Below, in pieces: positions 34,563 to 43,366 of a stretch of DNA of 64,000 nucleotides (within the stretch, counting starts at the first letter, position 1; every line of letters starts with the position of its first letter). The notes under the pieces are model-generated. The model was not told the origin of the DNA. It searched no databases and saw only the letters and a program-made list of their open reading frames with translations. Source of the DNA: CBDHHC01 sp050633205 (GTDB lineage Bacteria; Pseudomonadota; Alphaproteobacteria; Rhizobiales; CBDHHC01); assembly GCA_050633205.1 (NCBI GenBank), contig JBOEGA010000129.1:62001-126000 (forward strand). Direction: 5' to 3'. The position numbers were made by a program, and so were the translations under genes.

Positions 34563-37070
34563 TTATGCCACGTTGTTTAGTGACACACTCTCTACAGTCT
34601 TCTGCTCTCTAACAATTTCCTGAGGATCAAAATGATCAACGGCAATTGCTTCGTCTACCAGATTATTCATTTCGCGAAGAAGTGTTGCTTCTTCCTCAGT
34701 TATTACCTGTTTTTCGACTGCATCGCCGATCCAGTCCATACCATGATAACGACGAACGACACCTTTTCTGATTGCCCGCTCCAGTTTTTTCTCAGCATCT
34801 GCAGCTTCGATAACTTTCCTGAAGGTCACTTCAATCAAACCTGACGCATTGGTTACATCATCAGATACAAAGATGAAACGCGTAAGATTGTCCCGTAGTT
34901 CACCTGGAACCAACAGCTTACGAACAATACGCTGACCATCAGCATCGGGAGCCGGTACAGCGCGGGCACCAAACGGAAAAACAATCAATTTCATAAACGG
35001 ACGCATTATTGCTATCGGGAAGTTCTGGATTACACCTTTGATTGCTTCCTGAAAACGGTAGTTTGCATTTTGCAAAGCATACTCAACAATGATGCGGTCA
35101 GATTTTGGGGCGCCGTCATTCTCGAAACGTCTCAGGATACAAGACATAAAGTAGAGTTCACTCAATGCATCTGCCAGTCTGCCTGTCAATTGCTGCTTGA
35201 TTTTCAGTCCACCACCAAGCAGGCCAACTGTCATATCCGCCACGAACGCAAAGTTACGGCTTGCACGGCCAAGCTTCTTATATCCGTGTCCGGTACCTAC
35301 CGTGTCTTTAGGTTTTCCTATAAATAATCCACCTGTGGCATTATGGAAGAATCCTGCTGTAATGTTTGAGAACAGGAAGCCGAGGTGAGAGATAAAGGCT
35401 TTATCGAAAGCTTTCAGATTGTTGTTCTGAACAGCCTGTACTTCATCATAAAGGTGCGGGTGACTTCTCAGTGCGCCTTGCGCAAACACGATCAGTGTCC
35501 GTGTCAGAATATTTGCACCTTCAACGGTAATGCCTACCGGGATTGCGTTGTAACCACCAAGAAGATAGTTCTTTGGTCCATCACAGACACCTTTACCGCC
35601 GTGAATATCCATAGCGTCATTCAGGATGTTACGGGCCCATTCAGTTGACTGATATTTCAGGAGTGCAGAAAGAACGACCGGTTTTTCGCCTACGCCAACC
35701 ATCTCGGCTGTTGCGGCACGGGCAGCTTCAAGAATATATGCACCTTCAGCCATACGGGCCATTGGCTCCTGAACGCCTTCCATATAACCGATTGGCATTC
35801 CAAACTGCTTGCGTACACGGGCATAGGCCGTAGTTACACGAAGGGCTTTTTTGACACCTGCGGTACCTGAAGCCGGTAGAGAGATAGCACGTCCAACAGC
35901 CAGACAGCTCATAAGCATACGCCAGCCCTGTCCAACACGTTCCTTGCCACCTATTACCCAGTCAATGGGAATAAAAACATCCTTGCCCCAGTTTGGACCA
36001 TTAGGGAATGCGTTGCCTATAGGCTGGTGACGACGACCAATCTGTACGCCAGGGTGGTCCGTCGGGATCAGAGCACAGGTGATGCCGAGCTTTTCTTCAC
36101 CGCCCAATAATCCGTCCGGATCAAAGGCCTCAAATGCCATGCCAAGCAAAGTCGCTTTTGGACCGAGAGTAATATAACGCTTTTCCCAGTTCAGGCGAAT
36201 ACCGAGAACCTCTTCACCGTTGTGCTGACCTTTACAGATAACGCCAATGTCACGCATGGTTGTTGCATCCGAGCCGGATGTAGGGCCTGTCAGAGCAAAA
36301 CAAGGAACTTCCAGACCTTTGGCCAGTCTTTCCAGATATTGTTCTTTCTGGGCATCTGTACCAAATTTTTCGATCAGTTCACCTGGCCCTAAAGAGTTAG
36401 GCACCATAACCACTGTACCCATATCAGCGTTACAGGCAGAGATTTTACCAACTATGATAGATTGCGCCTGACCAGAGAAACCGAGGCCGCCATGCTCTTT
36501 GGAAATCAACATTCCAAAGAATCCTTTTTCACGAACAAAGTCCCACAAATGCTGAGGAATATCATTCATTCCGGCGCGGATATCATAATCGCGGATCATC
36601 CCGCACAGCTCTTCGGTTGGCCCATCAATAAAGGCTTTTTCTTCTTCAGTAAGCTGTACCGGAGGAATTTCGCGAAGTCTGTCCCAGTTCGGTTTGCCCG
36701 AGAATAGTTCTGCATCCCAGCCAACAGAGCCTGCATCAAGAGCTTCCTGCTCTGTCTGGGAAATCGTTGGCAGTATGCTTTTGATAATTGCAAATATCGG
36801 TCTGGAAACTATCAATCTGCGCAGAGGGCCAACTGAGAGTAATAAAAATATTGCAGCCGGGATGAACCCGATAATCTGGCCAACTGATCCAAAATTCTGC
36901 GCATAGCCGGTTAAAGTAGCAGCAAAATCAGCATTTGGTACATACAGACCTGTTTGCGCTAAAACTGTTACCACACTTACGAGAACAAACCATGCTATTA
37001 GCGGTAATCTCGTAGCCATAAAGATATAAGCCACAACAAATATAGCTGCGACAAACCAAAAGACAGACAT
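34563..37070 (-). CDS. fadE: acyl-CoA dehydrogenase, FadE type
   Basis: An 835-residue acyl-CoA dehydrogenase of the large FadE class, which does the first, FAD-dependent, step of beta-oxidation. Two or three membrane helices occupy residues 1-95, as in E. coli FadE. The FAD/acyl-binding part includes LISKEHGGLGFSGQAQS, CFALTGPTSGSDATTM and VGRAISLPASGTAGVKKALRVTTAYARVRKQFGMPIGYMEG. A dehydrogenase-specific C-terminal extension (to 835) follows. ATG 37070 is used, since GGGAG lies nine bases upstream and the longer frame overlaps the operator. It is divergent from the dienoyl-CoA reductase operon and shares a LiuR-like site with it. Confidence 0.92.
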   Translation of the reverse strand: MSVFWFVAAIFVVAYIFMATRLPLIAWFVLVSVVTVLAQTGLYVPNADFAATLTGYAQNFGSVGQIIGFIPAAIFLLLSVGPLRRLIVSRPIFAIIKSILPTISQTEQEALDAGSVGWDAELFSGKPNWDRLREIPPVQLTEEEKAFIDGPTEELCGMIRDYDIRAGMNDIPQHLWDFVREKGFFGMLISKEHGGLGFSGQAQSIIVGKISACNADMGTVVMVPNSLGPGELIEKFGTDAQKEQYLERLAKGLEVPCFALTGPTSGSDATTMRDIGVICKGQHNGEEVLGIRLNWEKRYITLGPKATLLGMAFEAFDPDGLLGGEEKLGITCALIPTDHPGVQIGRRHQPIGNAFPNGPNWGKDVFIPIDWVIGGKERVGQGWRMLMSCLAVGRAISLPASGTAGVKKALRVTTAYARVRKQFGMPIGYMEGVQEPMARMAEGAYILEAARAATAEMVGVGEKPVVLSALLKYQSTEWARNILNDAMDIHGGKGVCDGPKNYLLGGYNAIPVGITVEGANILTRTLIVFAQGALRSHPHLYDEVQAVQNNNLKAFDKAFISHLGFLFSNITAGFFHNATGGLFIGKPKDTVGTGHGYKKLGRASRNFAFVADMTVGLLGGGLKIKQQLTGRLADALSELYFMSCILRRFENDGAPKSDRIIVEYALQNANYRFQEAIKGVIQNFPIAIMRPFMKLIVFPFGARAVPAPDADGQRIVRKLLVPGELRDNLTRFIFVSDDVTNASGLIEVTFRKVIEAADAEKKLERAIRKGVVRRYHGMDWIGDAVEKQVITEEEATLLREMNNLVDEAIAVDHFDPQEIVREQKTVESVSLNNVA

Positions 37071-37149
37071 TGCCAACTCCCTGCTTAAATGTGAGCACTC
37101 CAAATGGCACACAAATTCATTTGACGAATTGCAAACCATATACATGTCG

Positions 37150-37165
37150 TTTACGTCAACGTCAA
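37150..37165. promoter_or_regulatory. candidate MerR (LiuR-like) operator between fadE and fadH
   Basis: TTTACGT-CA-ACGTCAA has the same TKACGT-NN-ACGTMA design as the thiolase site, 80 bases upstream of fadE and about 160 bases before the divergent dienoyl-CoA reductase. The equal distance to fadE and to the thiolase start supports a shared regulator. Confidence 0.65.
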
Positions 37166-37323
37166 GCTAGCTGAAAGTTTAGTTGCTGTCCGGTATAAAT
37201 TAGCGCTTCATTCACCATAATCAGGCAATACTCAGCAACGTGCTACATTACCATTGATTGCCAATATATTAATTCAAAACAATAATTGTCGATCTATAAG
37301 GCAAATGATCAGGTGAAAAAAAT

Positions 37324-39363
37324 ATGGCAAATTTATACCCGAACCTATTCTCTCCACTGGATCTTGGATTCACCAAATTAAAAAATCGCGTCATTATGGG
37401 CTCCATGCATACCGGCCTTGAGGATAGTTTCAAACTTTTTCCAAAACTGGCAGCCTATTATGAAGAACGTGCACGAAATGATGTCGGACTAATTGTAACC
37501 GGTGGCTTTGCCCCGAATTTTGCCGGAGGGGTTGCATTATTTAAAGGGCAGCTTTCAAAAAAGTCTCATGCCAACAAGCATAAAGTTCTGACAAAAGCGG
37601 TACATGATGCTGGTGGTAAAATTGCCATGCAAATTCTCCATACTGGCCGTTATGGTTTTCACCCATTCATTGTTGCACCTTCAAAGATTAAAGCACCTAT
37701 TAATATGTTTACTCCACGTGCCCTCTCAACAAGCGGGGTAGACAAGCAGATTAATGACTATGTCAAATGTGCAGTGCTTGCCCGTGAAGCAGGATATGAC
37801 GGCGTCGAAATTATGGGGTCCGAGGGTTATTTTATAAATCAATTTCTGGTTTCCGGCACAAATAAGCGCACTGATAAATGGGGTGGTGATTACGAGAATC
37901 GTATGCAGGTTCCAGTGGAAATTGTTAAGCGGACAAGAGAAGCTGTTGGAGAAGACTTTATCCTGATCTACCGCCTTTCCATGCTGGATCTTGTGCCTAA
38001 TGGCCAGAGCTGGGATGAAGTCGTCAAGCTGGCTAAAGCAGTAGAAGGTGCAGGTGCGACGATTATTAATACCGGCATTGGCTGGCACGAATCCCGTGTA
38101 CCAACTATTGCGACCAGTGTCCCCAGGAGCGCCTTTGCCTGGGTCACGAAAAAAATGAAAAGCGAGGTCTCCATCCCGCTGGTTACAACAAACCGTATTA
38201 ACTCCCCGGATGAAGCCGAGAAGCTTCTCACTGATGGCAGTGCTGATATGATATCAATGGCCCGTCCATTCCTTGCTGATGAGCAATTTATGACGAAGGC
38301 AAAGGAAGGGCGTGCAGAAGAGATTAATACCTGTATTGCCTGTAATCAGGCATGTCTCGATCATATATTCCAGGCAAAACTATCGACATGCCTTCTCAAT
38401 CCGAGGGCATGCCACGAGACTGAAATTGTTATCACCCCGACAGACAATAAAAAGCGCATTGCCGTCATTGGATCTGGTCCGGGTGGTCTTGCCTGCGCTA
38501 CCACGCTTGCTGAGAGGGGCCATGAAGTTCACCTCTATGAACAGGATGATAAAATTGGTGGACAGCTTAATATGGCTAAAACCATTCCTGGCAAGGAAGA
38601 GTTTCATGAAACAATTCGCTATTTTACAGTACGCCTTGAAAAGACAGGTGTGATTCAGCATCTCAATACGCGAGCAAGTGCAGAGGATCTAATTAAAGAA
38701 AATTTTGATGAAGTTATCATTGCCACAGGAATTAAACCGAGAGATCCCCAGATACCGGGGCAGGACCTTCCTAATGTACTGAGTTACATCGATGTGCTCA
38801 AACACAAGAAACCTGTCGGTAAAAAAGTTGCTGTTATCGGAGCCGGAGGCATTGGCTTTGATGTTGCAGAGTATCTTGCAGAAGATGGACCTTCATCCAC
38901 ATTGAACCTTAAAGAGTGGCTCCATGAGTGGGGCATTGATGACCCGGAAACCTCACCTGGCGGGTTGGCTGAAGGCCCAAACAAGCCGTTACCATCTTCA
39001 AGAGAAATATATTTACTTCAGCGGAAAAGCCAAAAACCCGGAAAAAGCCTTGGCAAAACGACAGGCTGGATCCACCGCTCTGTTCTTAAAAAACGCGGGG
39101 TGCATATGATCGGCGGAGTAACTTATGAAGAGATATCAGACAAAGGTATTCTGCTAGGAGACAGTCAGAACAAGTCTGCTCCCAAGTGGCTGGATGTTGA
39201 TACTATTGTTCTTTGTGTGGGACAAACACCCCTCAAGGAACTCGTTGATCCGCTTGAGGAAAGTGGTGTAAAAACACATCTCATTGGTGGTGCATTCAAA
39301 GCTGCCGAACTGGATGCCAAGGCCGCGATTGATCAGGGCACACGCCTTGCTGCTCAACTCTAG
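37324..39363 (+). CDS. fadH: 2,4-dienoyl-CoA reductase (NADPH), FMN/FAD/4Fe-4S type
   Basis: A 679-residue enzyme that reduces 2,4-dienoyl-CoA, needed to degrade polyunsaturated fatty acids. The N-terminal FMN barrel of the Old Yellow Enzyme group spans about 1-330 (MQILHTGRYG, GYDGVEIMGSEGYFINQFL). The 4Fe-4S cluster cysteines are in CIACNQACLDHIFQAKLSTC. A Rossmann FAD/NAD part follows with VIGSGPGGLACATTLAERGHEV at about 380 and VIGAGGIGFDVAEYLAE. It leads an operon with the thioesterase and TetR genes and is divergent from fadE. Confidence 0.92.
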   Translation: MANLYPNLFSPLDLGFTKLKNRVIMGSMHTGLEDSFKLFPKLAAYYEERARNDVGLIVTGGFAPNFAGGVALFKGQLSKKSHANKHKVLTKAVHDAGGKIAMQILHTGRYGFHPFIVAPSKIKAPINMFTPRALSTSGVDKQINDYVKCAVLAREAGYDGVEIMGSEGYFINQFLVSGTNKRTDKWGGDYENRMQVPVEIVKRTREAVGEDFILIYRLSMLDLVPNGQSWDEVVKLAKAVEGAGATIINTGIGWHESRVPTIATSVPRSAFAWVTKKMKSEVSIPLVTTNRINSPDEAEKLLTDGSADMISMARPFLADEQFMTKAKEGRAEEINTCIACNQACLDHIFQAKLSTCLLNPRACHETEIVITPTDNKKRIAVIGSGPGGLACATTLAERGHEVHLYEQDDKIGGQLNMAKTIPGKEEFHETIRYFTVRLEKTGVIQHLNTRASAEDLIKENFDEVIIATGIKPRDPQIPGQDLPNVLSYIDVLKHKKPVGKKVAVIGAGGIGFDVAEYLAEDGPSSTLNLKEWLHEWGIDDPETSPGGLAEGPNKPLPSSREIYLLQRKSQKPGKSLGKTTGWIHRSVLKKRGVHMIGGVTYEEISDKGILLGDSQNKSAPKWLDVDTIVLCVGQTPLKELVDPLEESGVKTHLIGGAFKAAELDAKAAIDQGTRLAAQL

Positions 39364-39385
39364 AATTGGAATATAGGTTTACTGA

Positions 39386-39970
39386 ATGTATTTCTGGCTT
39401 CGACTTATTGGTTATTTTCTTACTACCTGGAGGCGCAAACCGCTTGATGTTCCATTTGGAACATCCTGCCTTCATTACCGAGCATGGCCAACAGACATTG
39501 ATGCCAGTATGCATATGAATAATGCAAGATACTCAGTTCTTGCTGATATAGGCCGTTTTGATCTGATTTTCCGCATGGGAATTGCCAAAGTTGTCATGCG
39601 GGAGAAATATATTCCGGTCCTGTTATTTGCTTCCACGAGATACAGGCGAGAAATTCGTAATTTTGAGACATTCAAGGTAGAAACGCGAATCCTCTCCTGG
39701 GACAATACCAACCTGTTTATCGAGCATAAATTCACACTGACCAGTGGTAAATATAAAGGGCAGGTTTCAGCTCTAATGGTGGTAAAAGCAGGGTTGTATA
39801 ACCGAAAAGAAAAAGCATTTATTGAGTATGACAAGCTGATTGACCGCATGGGAATTGATGCAAAATCCCCTGCTCTTCCAGAAGCTGTCAAAACATTACT
39901 GGCTGCCGATAAGGCATTTCAGGATGCAACTAAAGACAACCAAATTGATCAACAAAAACTATCTGCATAA
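39386..39970 (+). CDS. hotdog-fold acyl-CoA thioesterase-like protein
   Basis: A 194-residue 4HBT-family protein. The catalytic-type segment WPTDIDASMHMNNARYSVLADIGRFDL (residues 35-60) is the usual Asp-to-Asn-rich hotdog motif, and an N-terminal hydrophobic stretch (YFWLRLIGYFLTTW) could hold it to the membrane, as in THEM6-like proteins. It probably hydrolyses an acyl-CoA, perhaps preventing build-up during beta-oxidation. It follows fadH by 22 bases and precedes a TetR gene by seven bases in the same operon. Confidence 0.8.
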   Translation: MYFWLRLIGYFLTTWRRKPLDVPFGTSCLHYRAWPTDIDASMHMNNARYSVLADIGRFDLIFRMGIAKVVMREKYIPVLLFASTRYRREIRNFETFKVETRILSWDNTNLFIEHKFTLTSGKYKGQVSALMVVKAGLYNRKEKAFIEYDKLIDRMGIDAKSPALPEAVKTLLAADKAFQDATKDNQIDQQKLSA

Positions 39971-39977
39971 GTAAAAA

Positions 39978-40655
39978 ATGAGTAATCCAGAAAAAACAAC
40001 CACAATCCCTTCATACGAAATGGAAAGTATGATGAGGAGGCAACCCAAACAGGAACGCTCTCTCAAGAGAGTTGAACAAATTTTAAATACTGCTTCAGAA
40101 CTCATTCTGGAAGTTGGGTTGGAAAGTGTTAATGCCGGACTGATTTCAAAACGTACCGGTATACCTGTTGGAACTATCTATCAGTTTTTTACGGATATGG
40201 AAGCAGTAAGCACGGAAATAATTATCCGCATCAAGAAACGACTTGATGGAAAAATTATGGAAGAACTTCATGCTTCTACAATTACAAAGGACTACAGGAG
40301 AGGCATTGAGGATACTATTAATGTTATGATCAATGGTTTTAAATCAGAACCATATGCCATTACAGTTCTGCAGGCTCTACTTCATACAAAATCCTATATA
40401 CAATCAACAAAGATAACCAAACAGCGTTTATCAGATTATTTTGCTGAGAGCTTTTTGCATTCAGGGTTTGGAGTTGAACTTGAGCAGAGCAGGATTATTT
40501 CGGATTTAATATTTGAAAGCGGTTACGGGGTATTTGAGAAAATTCTTCTGGAGCCGGATTTATCCCTGTCACAGAAATATAAAGAGGAATGGCTAAAGAT
40601 GCTTATTCAGTATCTCAGCCCTTATCTTGAGACAAATGACCTGGAACCTTCTTAA
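39978..40655 (+). CDS. TetR family transcriptional regulator
   Basis: A 225-residue TetR regulator with the N-terminal helix-turn-helix (RSLKRVEQILNTASELILEVGLESVNAGLISKRTGIPVGTIYQFFTDMEAV, residues 25-75) and a helical ligand-binding remainder. It is the last gene of the fadH-thioesterase operon, with a seven-base gap, so it likely senses an acyl-CoA or fatty acid and controls genes of this area. No matching palindromic site was found with confidence. Confidence 0.85.
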   Translation: MSNPEKTTTIPSYEMESMMRRQPKQERSLKRVEQILNTASELILEVGLESVNAGLISKRTGIPVGTIYQFFTDMEAVSTEIIIRIKKRLDGKIMEELHASTITKDYRRGIEDTINVMINGFKSEPYAITVLQALLHTKSYIQSTKITKQRLSDYFAESFLHSGFGVELEQSRIISDLIFESGYGVFEKILLEPDLSLSQKYKEEWLKMLIQYLSPYLETNDLEPS

Positions 40656-40664
40656 GGTTTTATC
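40645..40664 (+). terminator. terminator at the end of the TetR gene
   Basis: AACCTT-CTT-AAGGTT followed by TTATC overlaps the TetR stop codon. A second hairpin, TTAGGGC (40672-40678) with GCCCTAA (40693-40699), follows and could serve both convergent genes. Confidence 0.5.
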
Positions 40665-40711
40665 AGATTCCTTAGGGCAAATCTGTTGATCCGCCCTAAA
40701 GTACCATATAT

Positions 40712-41224
40712 TTACTCAGGTTTCTTTTCAGCAGGAGTTTTCTCCTCTGCTACTTCTTTTTCCTTAGCTTTTTCTGTAGCAGCTGCGGGCTTTACAGAGA
40801 CGCGCTTTATCACAGGTGCCGATTGTTTTTCGGCAGGTTTCTTTGGCGTTTCCTTAACTACTTCTTTTGCAGATTCTTTTTTTGGTGCTTCTTTTGCTTC
40901 TTTCTTTGGGGCCTTAGCCTCTCTAAGTTTACAGATTCTTGCGAAACACTGACAACGGTACATACGCTGACGTTTCTTTCCTTTTGCTCTACAGCGCACC
41001 TTTCTGGAGAGCATTTTCCAGGGCTCTTTATTAAAACGTCCACATTTTGTATAGGCGGTACGTTTTGCTTCAATTTTAGACTTATCAGCAAAAACAATTG
41101 TTCTAACAGTTTTACAATAGGCTTTTGAGGTACGAGCCTCTGCGTGACTTACGCTCCAAAGACCTGCCAGCAGGAATGAACCTAACAGCGCTATGATTTT
41201 TATTTTTTTTAGATTTCTGAACAT
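40712..41224 (-). CDS. secreted Cys-containing protein with Lys/Ala/Pro-rich tail
   Basis: A 170-residue exported protein. The signal peptide (KIIALLGSFLLAGLWSVSHAEA) ends near residue 29. A basic domain with six to seven cysteines follows (AYCKTVRT, YTKCGRF, KVRCRAKG, YRCQCFARICKL), and then a low-complexity tail of about 75 residues rich in Lys, Glu, Ala and Pro with repeats such as AKEAPKKE and AEEKTPAEKKPE. I do not recognise the family. The tail resembles flexible linkers of periplasmic or wall-associated proteins. ATG 41224 is chosen from GGAG six bases upstream; the longer frame lacks a signal peptide. Confidence 0.7.
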   Translation of the reverse strand: MFRNLKKIKIIALLGSFLLAGLWSVSHAEARTSKAYCKTVRTIVFADKSKIEAKRTAYTKCGRFNKEPWKMLSRKVRCRAKGKKRQRMYRCQCFARICKLREAKAPKKEAKEAPKKESAKEVVKETPKKPAEKQSAPVIKRVSVKPAAATEKAKEKEVAEEKTPAEKKPE

Positions 41225-41441
41225 GAAATTCTCCACGAAACAATTTTCCTGGAGCATGGAGGTTGATATTCCATGCACCAAACATCGCGCTGACTGATCC
41301 AGCACAAATTGTTAAAAAGGATATATTTCAGGTTTTTTTTTGTTCAGAACTTTTTATTGAGACAGGTGGGTGTCAATATTATTAAACACAAAACAGATAT
41401 TTATTCACCTAAAAGAATATTTCACATCGTTTTTCAGGCGA

Positions 41442-41657
41442 TTAATTCCCTGTATCGCTCTTTTTGATTTCCATATAGCGTTTAAATGAGGCATGAGGGG
41501 AAACGTATGCTTCCTGAAGGTCTACACTCCAGTATTTCAGTTCATGCAGGGGGATTTCCTGGCCGGTCACTGCGCATTTCACATAATCTCCAGGAGATAA
41601 TGTTTTGTAGTCATTATCAAGATAGCGAATTTTTGCCTCGCCTTTAAATCCCATCAT
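41442..41657 (-). CDS. DUF2093 family protein
   Basis: A 71-residue protein recognised from EAKIRYLDNDYKTLSPGDYVKCAVTGQEIPLHELKYWSVDLQEAY, the DUF2093 pattern of alphaproteobacteria. A zinc-ribbon-like fold is sometimes assumed, but only one cysteine is present here. The ATG at 41657 (an ATGATG pair) is preferred to the longer frame that would overlap xseA, and AGGTAGG precedes it. It lies directly behind xseA, the position conserved in the class. Its function is unknown. Confidence 0.75.
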   Translation of the reverse strand: MMGFKGEAKIRYLDNDYKTLSPGDYVKCAVTGQEIPLHELKYWSVDLQEAYVSPHASFKRYMEIKKSDTGN

Positions 41658-41685
41658 TTTTTTTAGCCTACCTAGAATACTCAAG

Positions 41686-43221
41686 TTAAAATAACGACCC
41701 TTGATCTGAACCACCTGAATCAGAAACCTGCTTCTTTTTCAGCGGCTTACCTGCCCGAGGCTTTGAGGCCTCTTCACTATGATCAGTCTCACCATTTGCT
41801 GTAGCTAATACATGCCCATCTGCAAGCTCGAGGTCAAGCTTTTGGCCAGATTTTATTGATTTTGCACTACGAATCATACGGCCCTGCTCATCCCGAAGGA
41901 GTATGTAGCCACGCTTAAGCACGTTCTGGTAACCCAGAGTTCCCATAAGTTTTCTCTGAAGCCCCAGTCTTGACTGCAGATTATGCATAATATGTTTCAC
42001 TGCGCGTTCTGAACGTTCAGAGAGATTGCTGATACGCTGCTGACCCTGTGAGATTTTATGCCTTAAACCTGTTGGGGTGAGACGGCTTGCTACTTGCTGA
42101 TATGAAAGCTTTCTGCGGTTGAGCATTGTATTCAGGACGGGAGTAAATCTTCCCTGAACCTGCATATATCTGGTGCGCTTCGTATGAGCATTTGCCCGAA
42201 GTGCCGGCCCGAGACGGCTGGATGCTCCATCCAATCGCTGACGGGGGAACGATACAAGGTCCTGTAACCTTGGCAGGGCCCTGTGAAGGCCTGTCAGATT
42301 TGTACGTTGATGCTCCATATAGCGGCGCATGGTTCTGGTCAGGCGCAATTCAAAATCGGCCAGTTTCTCAGTCAGTTCACTATATTTGGGAACAGCCCAT
42401 TCAGCCGCTTTTGTTGGTGTGGGGGCTCTGGCATCTGCGACCAGGTCAATTATGGTCCAGTCAGTCTCGTGTCCAACAGCGGAAATAACCGGGATTTCGC
42501 TTTCTGCGACTGCGCGAGCAACCACTTCTTCATTAAAGCCCCATAGATCTTCAAGGCTGCCACCGCCGCGCGCGACTATGAGCAAATCCGGTTTTGGAAT
42601 GATATCATTATCGCTCAATGCATTAAATCCGCGGACTGCATGGGCAACTTCTGCTGCACAGGTTTCACCCTGAACCCTGACTGGCCACAGGATTACATGG
42701 GCTGGAAAACGCTCTGTAAAGCCATGCATCATATCCCGAATAACAGCACCTGTTGGAGATGTTACAATGCCGATAATCTTTGGCAGGAAGGGAATTTTCT
42801 TTTTACGCTCTTCCGCAAAAAGCCCTTCCGCGGCAAGCTTCTTTTTCCGCTCTTCCAGCAGGGCCATAAGAGCGCCGACGCCGGCAGGCTCCAGAGATTC
42901 TATGACAATCTGGTATTTTGAGCTGCCCGGGTAACTGGAAACTTTACCGGTCGCGATAACTTCCATGCCCTCTTCAGGCTTGAACTTCAGCTTATTGAAA
43001 ACGCCCTTCCAGACGACTGCATCGACTCTTGCCTTTTCATCTTTAAGCGCAAAATAACAATGCCCGGAAGAGTGGGGGCCGCGATAGCCAGAAATCTCGC
43101 CACGGAGACGCACATGACCGTAGACATCCTCAAGGGTTCGTTTTACCTGATTAGCTAGTTGTGAAACCGAAAATTCCGGCACATTCTGCAAGTTCATTGA
43201 TTGCTGTTTTCCCGCCGCCAA
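41686..43221 (-). CDS. xseA: exodeoxyribonuclease VII large subunit
   Basis: A 511-residue XseA, which with small XseB subunits degrades single-stranded DNA. It has the N-terminal OB fold (FSVSQLANQVKRTLEDVYGHVRLRGEISGYR and GHCYFALKDEKARVDAVVWKG, residues 17-80) and the catalytic block with IGIVTSPTGAVIRDM, VARGGGSLEDLWGFNEE and VISAVGHETDWTIIDLVADARAPTPT. A long coiled-coil follows. The start is TTG 43221 with GAGG six bases upstream; ATG 43197 is an alternative. No xseB is adjacent. Confidence 0.93.
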   Translation of the reverse strand: MAAGKQQSMNLQNVPEFSVSQLANQVKRTLEDVYGHVRLRGEISGYRGPHSSGHCYFALKDEKARVDAVVWKGVFNKLKFKPEEGMEVIATGKVSSYPGSSKYQIVIESLEPAGVGALMALLEERKKKLAAEGLFAEERKKKIPFLPKIIGIVTSPTGAVIRDMMHGFTERFPAHVILWPVRVQGETCAAEVAHAVRGFNALSDNDIIPKPDLLIVARGGGSLEDLWGFNEEVVARAVAESEIPVISAVGHETDWTIIDLVADARAPTPTKAAEWAVPKYSELTEKLADFELRLTRTMRRYMEHQRTNLTGLHRALPRLQDLVSFPRQRLDGASSRLGPALRANAHTKRTRYMQVQGRFTPVLNTMLNRRKLSYQQVASRLTPTGLRHKISQGQQRISNLSERSERAVKHIMHNLQSRLGLQRKLMGTLGYQNVLKRGYILLRDEQGRMIRSAKSIKSGQKLDLELADGHVLATANGETDHSEEASKPRAGKPLKKKQVSDSGGSDQGSLF

Positions 43222-43366
43222 ACTGTACCTCTTTTATGCAAACTTGCTCTTTTTCAATGCTTGATATACGAACAACTAAATAGCAGGCAGACGGGCCTCA
43301 TGGCAACAACAGCTTCCACAACAATTAAGCTGGAACATATTTCTTTTGAAAGTGACTGAAAGACTG

